From assembly GCA_016932435.1 (NCBI GenBank), contig JAFGCW010000068.1:1-15001 (forward strand): a stretch of DNA of 15,001 nt. Reading direction: 5' to 3'. Numbering within the stretch: position 1 is the stretch's first letter; each line of letters begins with the position of its first letter. Below the pieces are notes generated by a model that made no database searches, was not told the origin of the DNA, and saw nothing but the letters and a program-made list of their open reading frames with translations. Shown piece by piece: positions 1 through 7,384 of this stretch. Origin of the DNA: Dehalococcoidales bacterium. Its GTDB lineage: Bacteria; Chloroflexota; Dehalococcoidia; Dehalococcoidales; UBA2162. Both the position numbers and the translations under genes were made by a program.

Positions 1-79
1 CGAAGGTGGGGCTAGCGATTGGGACGAAGTCGTAACAAGGTAGCTGTAGCGGAAGCTGTGGCTGGATCACCTCCTTTCT
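1..79 (+). rRNA. rrs: 16S ribosomal RNA, 3' end (partial)
   Basis: The window opens inside the last part of 16S rRNA. The universally conserved GAAGTCGTAACAAGG stretch lies at 26-40, helix 45 with its GGAA loop (the site of adenine dimethylation) follows, and the molecule ends with the anti-Shine-Dalgarno sequence TCACCTCCTTTCT at 67-79. The exact mature end is uncertain by a few bases. No tRNA-Ile, tRNA-Ala, 23S or 5S gene follows; the next gene on this side is convergent. An unlinked 16S gene is known from Dehalococcoides and relatives, which supports a Dehalococcoidia-like origin. Confidence 0.97.
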
Positions 80-98
80 AGGGAGTTAAACAGGTGTG

Positions 99-179
99 TA
101 ACCTTACTCCTAGGTCGGTCACCGGTCCTATGAAACCGGTGCTATACCTCCTCTCACTATCCAATCGTTAAGGTTTTTT
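99..179 (+). terminator. Possible 16S transcript 3' structure and terminator
   Basis: Downstream of the 16S end a perfect 7-bp hairpin (arms 120-126 and 135-141, 8-nt loop) sits inside a longer pairing of 100-106 (AACCTTA) with 169-175 (TAAGGTT), which runs directly into a T tract (174-179). Together they would form a closed stem followed by U residues, suitable for ending the 16S transcript or for processing its 3' end. The outer stem is only 7 bp and encloses about 60 nt, so this is tentative. From 180 to 320 I see only weak dyads, such as TGGTTAAATAACCA at 237-250, and no gene. Confidence 0.3.
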
Positions 180-320
180 ATTTCCACTTTTTTATTGTAA
201 TAATTCAAGCGACAGGATAAGCATGGAATGGATAAGTGGTTAAATAACCAGAAACTGTTTGAATACCGCAATGAAAGAGCCCCGAAATACGAAGTATTCT
301 CCTGATTATACCCGCTTTCC

Positions 321-2603
321 TCATTCTTTCAGCCGTTCCCTGATAGCGTCGAAAACCAAACGCCTTGCTTTCATCAGCCGCCAGGTCATCGACTCCGATT
401 GATCGGAACTGCTTTCAGGTCTATAACGCCTGGAGAGGAAGGCGTCGAGAATATATTGTATGGAGTCTTTTTCCAGGGGAAATTCCGAAACAAGCCGGGC
501 ACAATATTCCAGAGGAGTCTGGTAAGGTAACGGTCCCAGGTTCGCCTGTTGGGCTAATTCACACATACCGGCGTATACCTCGGATTCGTATTCGGAACTA
601 CTCAGGCGCCTGTCACGAGTTTTCCTCCTGCGGAAGAACACAAAGTACATGATCACTGCTACCGGAATACCTATTCCCAGGAACACAAAAGGCCAGACCA
701 GAGCCACGGATGTCGTATCAAGAGATACTCTTGATGGCTGATAACTGGAAGAAGAGACAGTCGGTGGCGTCATGTACAACTCCATGTACCTGTATGGGTC
801 CCATATTTCAGTCGTCCCGCCACCGGTAAACGCTTCTACTCCCACTATACCTCTCGGAGAACTGGTTCCGGGCGTTGCTTCGAATTCCACCCAGCCGTAT
901 CCCGGGAAGTACACTTCAGTCCAGGCGTGACGGTTGCTGACGAGGATGATATATTTACCCGTATCAGGATCCACTTCACCGTATCTATATCCGGTACAGA
1001 ACCTCGACGGTACACCAGCAGCGCGAAGCAGCACCACCATTGCCGTTGCGAAGTCGCCGCATGCCCCTGATTTTTCACTGAAGCAGAAAAATTCTACGGC
1101 GTCTGTTCCTTCCGGAGGATTGTCTGCTTTAAGGCTGTATGAAAACTGAGAAAGATTATCGCTGATAGCGAGAGCTTTTTCATATGGTGTCGTAGCGTTC
1201 GCAGTGATATTAGCGCTGAACATCCTTACCTGCTCCGGAAGGCTGTCGGGTAATTGCAGATAGTATGCCAGGATTTCTTCGGGATACTCGGTACCGGCTT
1301 CTGCAAGTTCTCCGGGAGTAGCAGAAATCACGCTTGAGGAAACCTTATATTTTTGCCCGATATCGAGAGTATACGGTGTTATAGCGGCAATTATATTTTC
1401 CGAGGTGGGCTGCCCATCCGGAGAATCGGATTCTACAGGTACGAGACTATGAAGCGAAACAGGAATGTCGGATGATACGAAGTGGCCTGTAGTAAGCAGG
1501 ATATCGGTTTTCAGGAGGACTTCGACATCGAACGTAATCTCTTTCCTGCCGGTCAGGTATTCATCCCCGGTTATCAATAATTCTTGCCCTTGAGGGTATT
1601 CAACAACCTCACTGTTTGTCCAGCCTGAGGATTTATAGAAATCATACGCCCATGTTCGCCAGTACCTGGGAGAATCAGAGGTTACTACGAAGTGCATGTC
1701 ATCACCAAAACGTTCATAGTTACCGGTAAACAGGTACTCGTCCTGGTCCTCTGCTGCGACAAACGGCTGTTTTCGCGGTACTTTTGCCAGAAAATTGGTA
1801 AGGTATTCCTCGATGTTCTCCAGGACAGGAGTTTCATCTGCATCGATATTCGCAATTCTTCCGAGAGTGATATCCGGTGTGAGCCAGGTTATCATACCAG
1901 CCAGGATGCTGATGCTGAGTAAGGACGATGTGAAAAACCGGGTGAGTCCATAGGGTGTTTTTGTGCTGCTGGTTATGACCAGAGCGCTGTTTTTCACCAG
2001 CCTGACCTGGCCGATAAGCAGCACGGCGAATATCAGGAAGAATATGAGAAAACCGTAATAGTTCTTTGGAAGGTTGCTGAGGTTGATAAGGAGAACAATC
2101 ACTCCCGATATGACTACGCTCCAGGCGTTCTGCCGGCGTAAGACAAGCCACGTGGATATATAACCGAGGAACCAGGTGAAAAGGACCAGGAATATGACGA
2201 AATGTATCGAACTCTCATCTGTTCGTGCCATACTGATCACGCCCCAGAATGATTCCAGGGCGGTGCCGAGTCGCTCATACCATGGCAGTTGTGATGGAGG
2301 CAGGATGCTGAGAGTCTGCCATGCGGTCACCAGCAGACCGGCGGCAACGGCTATAGACCAGTTGATCAGGCGGCTGAACCGTCTTTTTGCTAACATGAAT
2401 CCTGTGATGACAGACAGGATCAAAACGAAGGTCAGTGAAGGCTGACTTTCCAGCCAGTTTGCTCGTTCAATAGATAGTATCGCTATCTCAAGTGTGATAA
2501 ACGTTAGCAGGACCGTCATCCATTCCCGCTGAAGCCATACCCACGGGCTTTGACGTTTAGTTTTGTTTATCTTTGATGGTATACCACCAAATCTGTAGGT
2601 CAT
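321..2603 (-). CDS. TgpA-like membrane transglutaminase-domain protein
   Basis: This 760-residue integral membrane protein has the TgpA architecture (DUF3488, transglutaminase core, DUF4129). About seven hydrophobic segments lie between residues 28 and 242. A large non-cytoplasmic region follows, then one more membrane segment near 632-655 and a cytoplasmic tail of about 100 residues. The papain-like core is visible: Cys515 in SGACGDFATA, His559 in NRHAWTEVYFPGYGW and the acidic third residue as Glu575 in EFEATPG. Many actinobacterial and Chloroflexota homologues also use Glu there, so the triad is probably intact. The gene starts 6 bp after the DUF58 stop codon, with GGAG inside the end of that gene, which suggests translational coupling. 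The physiological substrate of the family is unsettled; peptidase or cell-envelope protein processing has been proposed. It ends with TGA, so TGA is a working stop codon in this genome. Confidence 0.9.
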   Translation of the reverse strand: MTYRFGGIPSKINKTKRQSPWVWLQREWMTVLLTFITLEIAILSIERANWLESQPSLTFVLILSVITGFMLAKRRFSRLINWSIAVAAGLLVTAWQTLSILPPSQLPWYERLGTALESFWGVISMARTDESSIHFVIFLVLFTWFLGYISTWLVLRRQNAWSVVISGVIVLLINLSNLPKNYYGFLIFFLIFAVLLIGQVRLVKNSALVITSSTKTPYGLTRFFTSSLLSISILAGMITWLTPDITLGRIANIDADETPVLENIEEYLTNFLAKVPRKQPFVAAEDQDEYLFTGNYERFGDDMHFVVTSDSPRYWRTWAYDFYKSSGWTNSEVVEYPQGQELLITGDEYLTGRKEITFDVEVLLKTDILLTTGHFVSSDIPVSLHSLVPVESDSPDGQPTSENIIAAITPYTLDIGQKYKVSSSVISATPGELAEAGTEYPEEILAYYLQLPDSLPEQVRMFSANITANATTPYEKALAISDNLSQFSYSLKADNPPEGTDAVEFFCFSEKSGACGDFATAMVVLLRAAGVPSRFCTGYRYGEVDPDTGKYIILVSNRHAWTEVYFPGYGWVEFEATPGTSSPRGIVGVEAFTGGGTTEIWDPYRYMELYMTPPTVSSSSYQPSRVSLDTTSVALVWPFVFLGIGIPVAVIMYFVFFRRRKTRDRRLSSSEYESEVYAGMCELAQQANLGPLPYQTPLEYCARLVSEFPLEKDSIQYILDAFLSRRYRPESSSDQSESMTWRLMKARRLVFDAIRERLKE

Positions 2604-2609
2604 TACCTG

Positions 2610-3839
2610 TTATTCTCCATACATGAGTGGTGATGAGACGTGCCTGCTGTCAAGTATTCTGGCAATATCATCGTCTTTCTTTACTATATAGACCTGTGAA
2701 CCGGCTAATGAAAGATCTCTGGCTAATTTCATATTGCCGGATTTACCACTGAAACTGGCTGAGTCCAGTAAAATCGTCACCACCAGGCATCCTCTATTTC
2801 GAAGAGTGTGTACATTCGCGATAAAGTCTTCTTCGATGGATGGCGTGATAATGATTACGACAGAATCTCTATCAAATCGATCCATCTCCTCGGATACAAG
2901 ATGGCTCATCGACTCTTTTCCGGCGGCTTGTATCCGGGCAAGCGCTTCATCCGCTCTGAATCTGAATTCATCATCGAAGCCGGGCGTGAAAACATACCTA
3001 CGGTCACCGGCCATCAGTAAACCGGTCTCTTTTCCGGCATCCAGATATTTGTTTAACAATGAAGAAGCTATAGTGACTGCATAATCTTCGGTCGATTCTT
3101 CCCGGGATAATACATGGTCTTCCCTGCGCATATTTAGAGCAATCCATACGTTCCGGGACTGGTATCTCATCTGATCATTTTCAAAAACCTTCACCATGAG
3201 GGTGCCCATATGAGCGGTACTCGGCCAGTGGACATGGTTTAACGTATCACCACTGGTGTACTCACGGACCTGCCCGATTGTAGAACTCGTTTCACTTCTC
3301 AGTAGTTGACCCATTCCATAATCGGTTCCGACATATGTCTCCGGCTCAAAAAACGGCAGAACGAGTGTTTCCGGAAACACCAGTAGTTTTCTGGTTTCTC
3401 CCGAAATCCGGTTCAGAGTCATGAGTCCAAGAGGGTCCGAAGCTGCAACGTTCACGGTTCCCAACGTGTATAATCCTCTTCGCAGACAGTCTGTTCTCGA
3501 CTTCCACGAATGCGAGTCCTCCGGTGACAGGTCTAGAAAGACCGAATTCTCATATCCGGGCAGATCGGAGACTCCACGTACCATCAATCCGGGTTTAGGT
3601 ATGATACTGTTATTCGATACTATGATCTCTTCTTCGAACCAGTCGCCTACCCGGGAGTGTTCAGGCAGGTCTTTCATCCTGACCTCGACACCACGGATAT
3701 TTACAACCAGCCATAAATAACCGAGTCCGAGTATGAGCGCTGAGAAAATGAAGAGCTGCCATACCAGTGATGAGCCGGTAAGAAACCCAAGAAGGGCAAT
3801 CAGAACCGGGACTATAATAACGACAGGTTTTACTTTCAT
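2610..3839 (-). CDS. DUF58 domain protein, partner of MoxR ATPase
   Basis: This 409-residue protein has two N-terminal membrane helices (about 6-24 and 27-47) close together, then a soluble domain. The DUF58 signature is clear at residues 193-220: EYTSGD followed by HVHWPSTAHMGTLMVKVFE, matching the usual Y..GD..R.IHW..TAR pattern. The C-terminal third (about 325-400) reads as a Rossmann-like vWA-type fold, with an IIITPS strand and a later VVTILLD strand. Family members are encoded with MoxR ATPases and transglutaminase-domain membrane proteins, as here: moxR lies 45 bp upstream and the TgpA-like gene 6 bp downstream. A role as substrate or adaptor of the ATPase in a membrane-associated complex is inferred from that context; the biochemistry is unknown. 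No intact MIDAS DxSxS motif is obvious, as is usual for DUF58. Confidence 0.9.
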   Translation of the reverse strand: MKVKPVVIIVPVLIALLGFLTGSSLVWQLFIFSALILGLGYLWLVVNIRGVEVRMKDLPEHSRVGDWFEEEIIVSNNSIIPKPGLMVRGVSDLPGYENSVFLDLSPEDSHSWKSRTDCLRRGLYTLGTVNVAASDPLGLMTLNRISGETRKLLVFPETLVLPFFEPETYVGTDYGMGQLLRSETSSTIGQVREYTSGDTLNHVHWPSTAHMGTLMVKVFENDQMRYQSRNVWIALNMRREDHVLSREESTEDYAVTIASSLLNKYLDAGKETGLLMAGDRRYVFTPGFDDEFRFRADEALARIQAAGKESMSHLVSEEMDRFDRDSVVIIITPSIEEDFIANVHTLRNRGCLVVTILLDSASFSGKSGNMKLARDLSLAGSQVYIVKKDDDIARILDSRHVSSPLMYGE

Positions 3840-3884
3840 AAATCTTACGTCCTGCGTGTAAAATTCCGAAGGTGATGTGGAATG

Positions 3885-4856
3885 CTATGAATGCTGCCGG
3901 TCATGGGGTATGCCTGGAACCGGTACGGTTTCGAGTATCTCGGAAAGAATAGCCGTGGCGTCACCACTCCTGGTATTGGACGAGGTAAGAGGTTTAATGC
4001 GATGTGACAGTACCGGAATAACCAGAGCTTTTACGTCATCAGGAAGCACATAGTCCCGCTTTTCCATCAAAGCCCGTGCCTGGGAGGCACGGTAAAGTGC
4101 CAGTGAACCGCGTGGAGAAGCCCCCAGATACAGCGAGGAATGGTTGCGGGTCGCTCCGGTAATGGCGACGATATATTCCTTAATAGTATTATCGGCATGA
4201 GTACGGCTGACGAGTTCCTGTATCGATACCACCTCATCGGCGGTTGTTACCGCTTCCAGTTCCTCTATCGGGTGAATAAATTGCTGCCTGTCCAGTATAT
4301 CTATCTCATTCGAAGCAGAGGGATAACCAAGGTTGATGGACATCAGGAACCGGTCGAGTTGCGTTTCCGGAAGTGGAAATGTACTTTCATACTCAACCGG
4401 ATTTTCAGTCGCTAATACATGGAATGGCGCCGGTATATTATAGGTAGTCCCGTCCACGCTGACCTGTTTTTCACCCATGCATTCCAGCAGGGCCGACTGT
4501 ACCCTGGGATTAGCCCTGTTTATTTCATCGGCAAGGATTATATTCGACATTACCGGGCCCGGACGGTATTCGAAATCGGCGGTTTTCTGGTTGTACACAG
4601 ACACACCGGTCACATCACCGGGAAGCATATCTGGGGTAAACTGAATTCGTTTGAAGGTGCAGTCGATGGATTTAGCCAGGCTTCGCGCCAGCATGGTTTT
4701 ACCCACTCCGGGCGGGTCGGCGATAAGCAGGTGTCCCTGGCTGATGATAGTCATTATGGCGAGTTCGACCGCCTGTCGTTTACCTATGATGATTTTTTCT
4801 ACATTGTTAACTATCTTTTCGATAGTATTTTGTGCTTGAGTGACGGTGTTGTCCAT
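3885..4856 (-). CDS. moxR: MoxR-family AAA+ ATPase
   Basis: This AAA+ chaperone-like ATPase has 323 residues from the start chosen here. Walker A is DPPGVGKT (residues 47-54), Walker B is IILADEINR (106-114), sensor 1 is in LATENPVEYESTFPLPETQ, and the arginine-rich helix and lid include the family motif SPRGS near residue 248. Length and motifs are typical of the MoxR class. A longer reading frame opens with GTG at 4871, but AGGAGG (4868-4863) lies 6 nt before the ATG at 4856 and would fall inside the longer version, so ATG 4856 is the better start. MoxR proteins assist assembly or metal insertion of partner complexes. Here the partners are presumably the DUF58 and transglutaminase products of the same operon. 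An extended -10 promoter lies 50 bp upstream. Confidence 0.93.
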   Translation of the reverse strand: MDNTVTQAQNTIEKIVNNVEKIIIGKRQAVELAIMTIISQGHLLIADPPGVGKTMLARSLAKSIDCTFKRIQFTPDMLPGDVTGVSVYNQKTADFEYRPGPVMSNIILADEINRANPRVQSALLECMGEKQVSVDGTTYNIPAPFHVLATENPVEYESTFPLPETQLDRFLMSINLGYPSASNEIDILDRQQFIHPIEELEAVTTADEVVSIQELVSRTHADNTIKEYIVAITGATRNHSSLYLGASPRGSLALYRASQARALMEKRDYVLPDDVKALVIPVLSHRIKPLTSSNTRSGDATAILSEILETVPVPGIPHDRQHS

Positions 4857-4905
4857 TCCATTCCTCCTCACCTGATAACAGCTGCGGTTACCAATCCCTG
4901 TCTTT

Positions 4906-4914
4906 ATTATAACA
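4906..4914 (-). promoter_or_regulatory. Extended -10 promoter of the moxR-DUF58-tgpA operon
   Basis: On the minus strand TGTTATAAT reads as an extended -10 element (TG, one base, then perfect TATAAT at 4911-4906). No good -35 hexamer lies 16-18 bp upstream, which is tolerated for extended -10 promoters. Transcription would start near 4899, leaving a leader of about 43 nt that contains the AGGAGG site of moxR. Confidence 0.5.
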
Positions 4915-5026
4915 GCCCTGTACTATTTTTCACTAACTTATCCCAAAACACACATGATTTCAATACTGAAAACGAACAACCGTAATAAAACCGGACATAA
5001 CATTCGACTTTTTTCACTGCTGCATT

Positions 5027-5036
5027 TTCACGTGAA
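5027..5036. promoter_or_regulatory. Palindrome TTCACGTGAA in the DUF169 promoter region
   Basis: A perfect 10-bp palindrome sits 47 bp before the DUF169 start codon, just upstream of a possible -10 (TAGAAT, 5043-5048). Its position between a weak -35 (CTGCAT, 5020-5025) and the -10 would suit a repressor operator. This is position-based inference only, and a 10-bp palindrome can occur by chance. The rest of the divergent intergenic region (4915-5082) shows no gene. Confidence 0.25.
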
Positions 5037-5082
5037 TTGTAGTAGAATACCAGACGAAAGAGAGTGATGAAAGGGGAATAAA

Positions 5083-5853
5083 ATGACGACGCAACAAGAA
5101 TTCAACGAATATGGAGACCTGCTTGAAAAAACGCTCAGGATGCACACATCCCCGCTTGCCGTGAAGATGCTGGAGAGTGAAGCTGACATCCCCGGAGAAG
5201 CCTACAGGCCGAAAAGGGATGACGGCGTTCACTACTCCCAGTGACAGGCGTTTGCCATGTCACGTCGTGACAAAAAGACGGTAGCAATGCTGAAAGAGGA
5301 CAACTGGTGCCCGGCGCCCATCACCGCGTACGGCCTGGATGACAGGCCGGAGAGACCGGACATGGTCCCGGGACAGGCGATGGGCTATTATACGCTCGAA
5401 CCTTACAAATATATTGGTATCCTTACCGCACCGCTAAATACTGCTACCTACATTCCCGACCTGGTATTGATGTACCCGACGACCAATCAGTTGAGAAGCC
5501 TGATGATGGCGGTGCCGAAGGAAGAGGTAGAGACACTGCATACCCATTATTTCGCACCTTCCTGCACCTACGCTATCGTCAATCCTATGCTGACCGGCGA
5601 ATACTGGATTGTTTTACCCGATCCCGGAGAAACCGCCCGTGCCGTGGCCGATGACGGTGAAATGATGATAACGATTCCGGCGAATAAGATGGATGCCCTG
5701 ATGAATAGAGTCAAAGAAATGGGCGAACGAATGGGGCGGTTCGGGCTGGAAAGCAGGCTGATGCTGCACGACTTCCCGCAGCCGGACCATTATATCAAAG
5801 CATTTGAAAGATGGGGAATGGAGCATAGCGAATACGGCAGTTACAAGATATAG
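5083..5853 (+). CDS. DUF169 family protein with in-frame TGA, probable selenoprotein (Sec54)
   Basis: An ATG at 5083, with AAGGGGA 5 nt upstream, opens a frame that runs to TAG at 5851-5853 (256 residues), interrupted once by TGA at 5242-5244 (codon 54). Both sides of the TGA carry DUF169 signatures in the same frame. The N-terminal part has SPLAVKML, and directly after the TGA comes QAFAMSRRDKKTVAMLKED. In DUF169 proteins this motif reads CQA(F/I)..(A/S)RR, so the TGA replaces a conserved Cys. Further conserved Cys residues are Cys76 (EDNWCP) and Cys161 (APSCTY), and LPDPGE and the TIPANKMDAL segment near the end also fit the family. No other stop or frameshift is present. TGA ends three other genes here, so it is not globally reassigned. 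A hairpin 19 nt downstream fits a bacterial SECIS. The family's biochemical role is not established; three Cys/Sec positions suggest metal binding or redox chemistry. The alternative is a single nonsense mutation. Confidence 0.8.
5242..5280 (+). promoter_or_regulatory. Putative bacterial SECIS element after the in-frame TGA
   Basis: From the TGA (5242-5244), a 6-bp perfect stem (5258-5263 TGTCAC with 5267-5272 GTGACA) closes a 3-nt loop GTC. The loop begins with G and lies 19 nt after the TGA. A lower helix can add CGT (5249-5251) with ACG (5278-5280) and TT with AA, separated by an internal loop. From memory, bacterial SECIS models require an upper stem of at least 4 bp, a loop of 3-14 nt with G in the first two positions, and a loop about 16-37 nt after the UGA; all are met. 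A competing hairpin pairs TGACAGGC (5242-5249) with GCC and TGTCA (5254-5262) and would bury the TGA itself. Confidence 0.6.
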
Positions 5854-5874
5854 GGTGGCAGGATAAAGGATATC

Positions 5875-5904
5875 TTGCTTTTTATTTAGAAAATGGGTTA
5901 AAAT
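5875..5904 (+). promoter_or_regulatory. Possible promoter of the tRNA-Ile gene
   Basis: TTGCTT (5875-5880) and TAAAAT (5899-5904) are spaced by 18 bp and would start transcription near 5911, about 13 nt before the mature tRNA. The -35 matches only its TTG. The -10 lies in the left arm of a hairpin (5895-5920, GGGTT and AAATC pairing with GATTT and AACCC, one bulged A) that has no T run after it and so is not a terminator. Confidence 0.3.
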
Positions 5905-5923
5905 CAATACGATTTAACCCTGT

Positions 5924-6000
5924 GGGCCATTAGCTCAGCTGGTTAGAGCGCAGTCCTGATAAGACTGAGGTCTCTGGTTCGAACCCAGAATGGCCCACCA
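5924..6000 (+). tRNA. tRNA-Ile (anticodon GAU)
   Basis: The cloverleaf is complete: a perfect 7-bp acceptor stem (GGGCCAT with ATGGCCC), a D arm GCTC...GAGC, an anticodon stem CAGTC/GACTG around the loop CTGATAA, giving anticodon GAT, a 5-nt variable region, and a T arm TCTGG/CCAGA closing TTCGAAC. The discriminator A and the 3' CCA (5998-6000) are encoded in the DNA. In many bacteria tRNA-Ile(GAU) lies in the 16S-23S spacer. Here it stands alone, about 5.8 kb from an unlinked 16S gene, which fits the dispersed rRNA organisation inferred for this genome. Confidence 0.97.
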
Positions 6001-6022
6001 TTCTTTTTCCACATGCTTACAT

Positions 6023-6745
6023 TCAAAGCCCCGGCAGTTCAGGATACTCGAACTCTTTGAGGACGCTTTCATCGGTTGTGTTAACACCGAGTGTATTGAC
6101 TTTCTTCGCAACCGGATAGACTGTCATCGCGTCGGTATCATAAGATAGCAACATTGACTTGATTTCGTCATCGGTCAGACCGTCTTCAAGCCACTTCGTC
6201 TCGTGTTCTTTCTTCAAGATAACCGGCATTCGCTTGCGGGTGTTGTGTACTTTCTCAAGGAGTGAATTGGCGGTAGTGGTGATTACCGAACAGGTCTTTA
6301 TCACCTCGCCGTTTGCCGGATCGGTCCACGTGTCCCAGATCCCGGCTATGGCGAAGGGTTCGCTCGATTTCAGGTTGATGTGATAGGGATACGTCTTCTT
6401 GCCGATGTGCCGCCACTCGTAGAAGCCGTCGACCAGAATAAGACAGCGCTTGTTCCGTATCGCGTGCCTGAACGACGGTTTGTCGAAAATGGTCTCGGAT
6501 CTGGCATTGAGCGTTCTCCGCCTGATCTGGTTGGCCGATTCTTTATCATTTACCCAGAATGGTATCAGCCCCCAGGTGTAGTACCGGACGTGCCGGCGGT
6601 CTTCACTGCTGATGACCGGTATCTCCGGAAAGGTAAATGCGTTGACGCTGTACATCGGCTGAAACGATTCGGACGCTGGAAACTCGACACCGAACCTGAA
6701 CACAATATCCGCCGGTTTCATCGTGATCGATGTGTAGTAACACAT
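6023..6745 (-). CDS. SRAP/HMCES-family abasic-site crosslinking protein (YedK-like)
   Basis: SRAP proteins trap abasic sites in single-stranded DNA by linking Cys2 to the sugar, shielding the lesion. The frame is open from an ATG at 6796, but the catalytic Cys must follow the initiator Met, so the start is the ATG at 6745, giving MCYYTS and 240 residues. Conserved elements follow in order: WGLIPFW (58-64), NARSETI (80-86) with Asn80, CLILVDGFYEW (101-111) with Glu110, and His167 in VHNTRKRMPVIL. These match the Cys2/Asn/Glu/His active site of YedK and HMCES. Tyr-Tyr after Cys2, in place of the usual Gly-Arg, resembles the MCYHTS subgroup. There is no convincing ribosome binding site, and TATAAT lies only 6 nt upstream, so the mRNA may be leaderless. 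The gene ends 22 bp from, and convergent with, the tRNA-Ile gene. Confidence 0.93.
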   Translation of the reverse strand: MCYYTSITMKPADIVFRFGVEFPASESFQPMYSVNAFTFPEIPVISSEDRRHVRYYTWGLIPFWVNDKESANQIRRRTLNARSETIFDKPSFRHAIRNKRCLILVDGFYEWRHIGKKTYPYHINLKSSEPFAIAGIWDTWTDPANGEVIKTCSVITTTANSLLEKVHNTRKRMPVILKKEHETKWLEDGLTDDEIKSMLLSYDTDAMTVYPVAKKVNTLGVNTTDESVLKEFEYPELPGL

Positions 6746-6751
6746 ACCCTT

Positions 6752-6757
6752 ATTATA
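6752..6757 (-). promoter_or_regulatory. -10 element directly before the SRAP start codon
   Basis: On the minus strand perfect TATAAT (6757-6752) is followed by AAGGGT and then the ATG at 6745. A start 6-7 nt after the hexamer would put +1 on or beside the A of the ATG, giving a leaderless transcript. No good -35 hexamer is seen 16-18 bp upstream. Confidence 0.4.
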
Positions 6758-6875
6758 CAGTGGATAAGAAGAAAACGAATCGCTATGACCTACCATTGTA
6801 GCATAGGTGATAAATACGTTAATTTACGAATTGTTAATTAATAAGAGAGAGTCCTTGAATTGCATCCTTATGCCC

Positions 6876-7346
6876 TTAGTGGTTACGATAAGCTTTTTTC
6901 CAGGGTTCTCTTTGTAATGCCATATAATCTAATATTGATTTTTTCAGAGTGTTCGACGCGAGAAGAGCGCAGTGTTTGCTTTCTTCGGGCAATCCCTCCA
7001 GTTCGTTTAGAATATCCTGCTGGCTGATTTTTATCGCTTCAGTGATGTTTTTACCTCTTGCCATCTCGGTAACCATACTTCCTGCAGCAATGCTGGTTCC
7101 GCATCCATCAGTAAGAAAAGTAGCATGAGTGATAACCGCGTTATTTACTCTTAACCATAATTCCATGGTATCGCCACAGGAACCTTTGACCTCCCCGTAT
7201 CCGTCGGCATTTGCAATAGTACCCGCATTTCTAGGGTTCATGGCATGGTCAATTACCGTTTCAGAGTAAACTTCACGAGCATCCTCTAATACCGCTGCTT
7301 GAAGCTCATCTGCTATCTTCTGAAATTCATCGGATTCTAATGACAT
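6876..7346 (-). CDS. IscU/NifU-N-like iron-sulfur cluster assembly scaffold
   Basis: This is a 156-residue IscU-fold protein. The three cluster-ligand cysteines are in their expected settings: Cys57 in GSCGD (with the conserved Asp59), Cys82 in DGCGTSIAAGSM, and Cys126 in KHCALLASN. The HAMNPRNAG motif (34-42) is also typical. The first 25 or so residues are an acidic, helical extension not found in minimal IscU. The C-terminus is short, with no NifU-type ferredoxin or Nfu domain. The start is supported by GGAAGAGG 7-8 nt upstream of the ATG. No cysteine desulfurase gene is adjacent. The neighbours are DUF5320 and DUF134 genes, which elsewhere accompany dinitrogenase cofactor (MTH1175-type) proteins, so this scaffold may serve a dedicated Fe-S or metallocluster pathway rather than housekeeping ISC. 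That last point is inference. Confidence 0.93.
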   Translation of the reverse strand: MSLESDEFQKIADELQAAVLEDAREVYSETVIDHAMNPRNAGTIANADGYGEVKGSCGDTMELWLRVNNAVITHATFLTDGCGTSIAAGSMVTEMARGKNITEAIKISQQDILNELEGLPEESKHCALLASNTLKKSILDYMALQREPWKKAYRNH

Positions 7347-7384
7347 TCGCTTTAACCTCTTCCTGATTAGTTACAGTATTGTGG

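Noticed and set aside
4857..4871. GTG start of moxR 15 bases upstream of the chosen ATG
   Set aside because: The only good ribosome binding site, AGGAGG, lies inside this extension and at ideal spacing from ATG 4856.
4419..4985. 188-residue plus-strand reading frame
   Set aside because: It is antisense to the moxR gene, with no recognisable family and no ribosome binding site.
5242..5244. Global reassignment of TGA to an amino acid
   Set aside because: TGA ends the TgpA-like, SRAP and terminal CoA-transferase genes at the expected family lengths.
5257..5853. A separate 198-residue gene starting at the internal ATG 5257
   Set aside because: No ribosome binding site precedes it, it lacks the DUF169 N-terminal part, and that part is encoded in the same frame just upstream of the TGA.
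5895..5920. Hairpin between the DUF169 gene and tRNA-Ile as a terminator
   Set aside because: No T run follows it, and it overlaps the likely tRNA promoter.
6746..6796. Longer SRAP protein starting at ATG 6796
   Set aside because: It would bury the catalytic Cys, which must be residue 2, and has no ribosome binding site.
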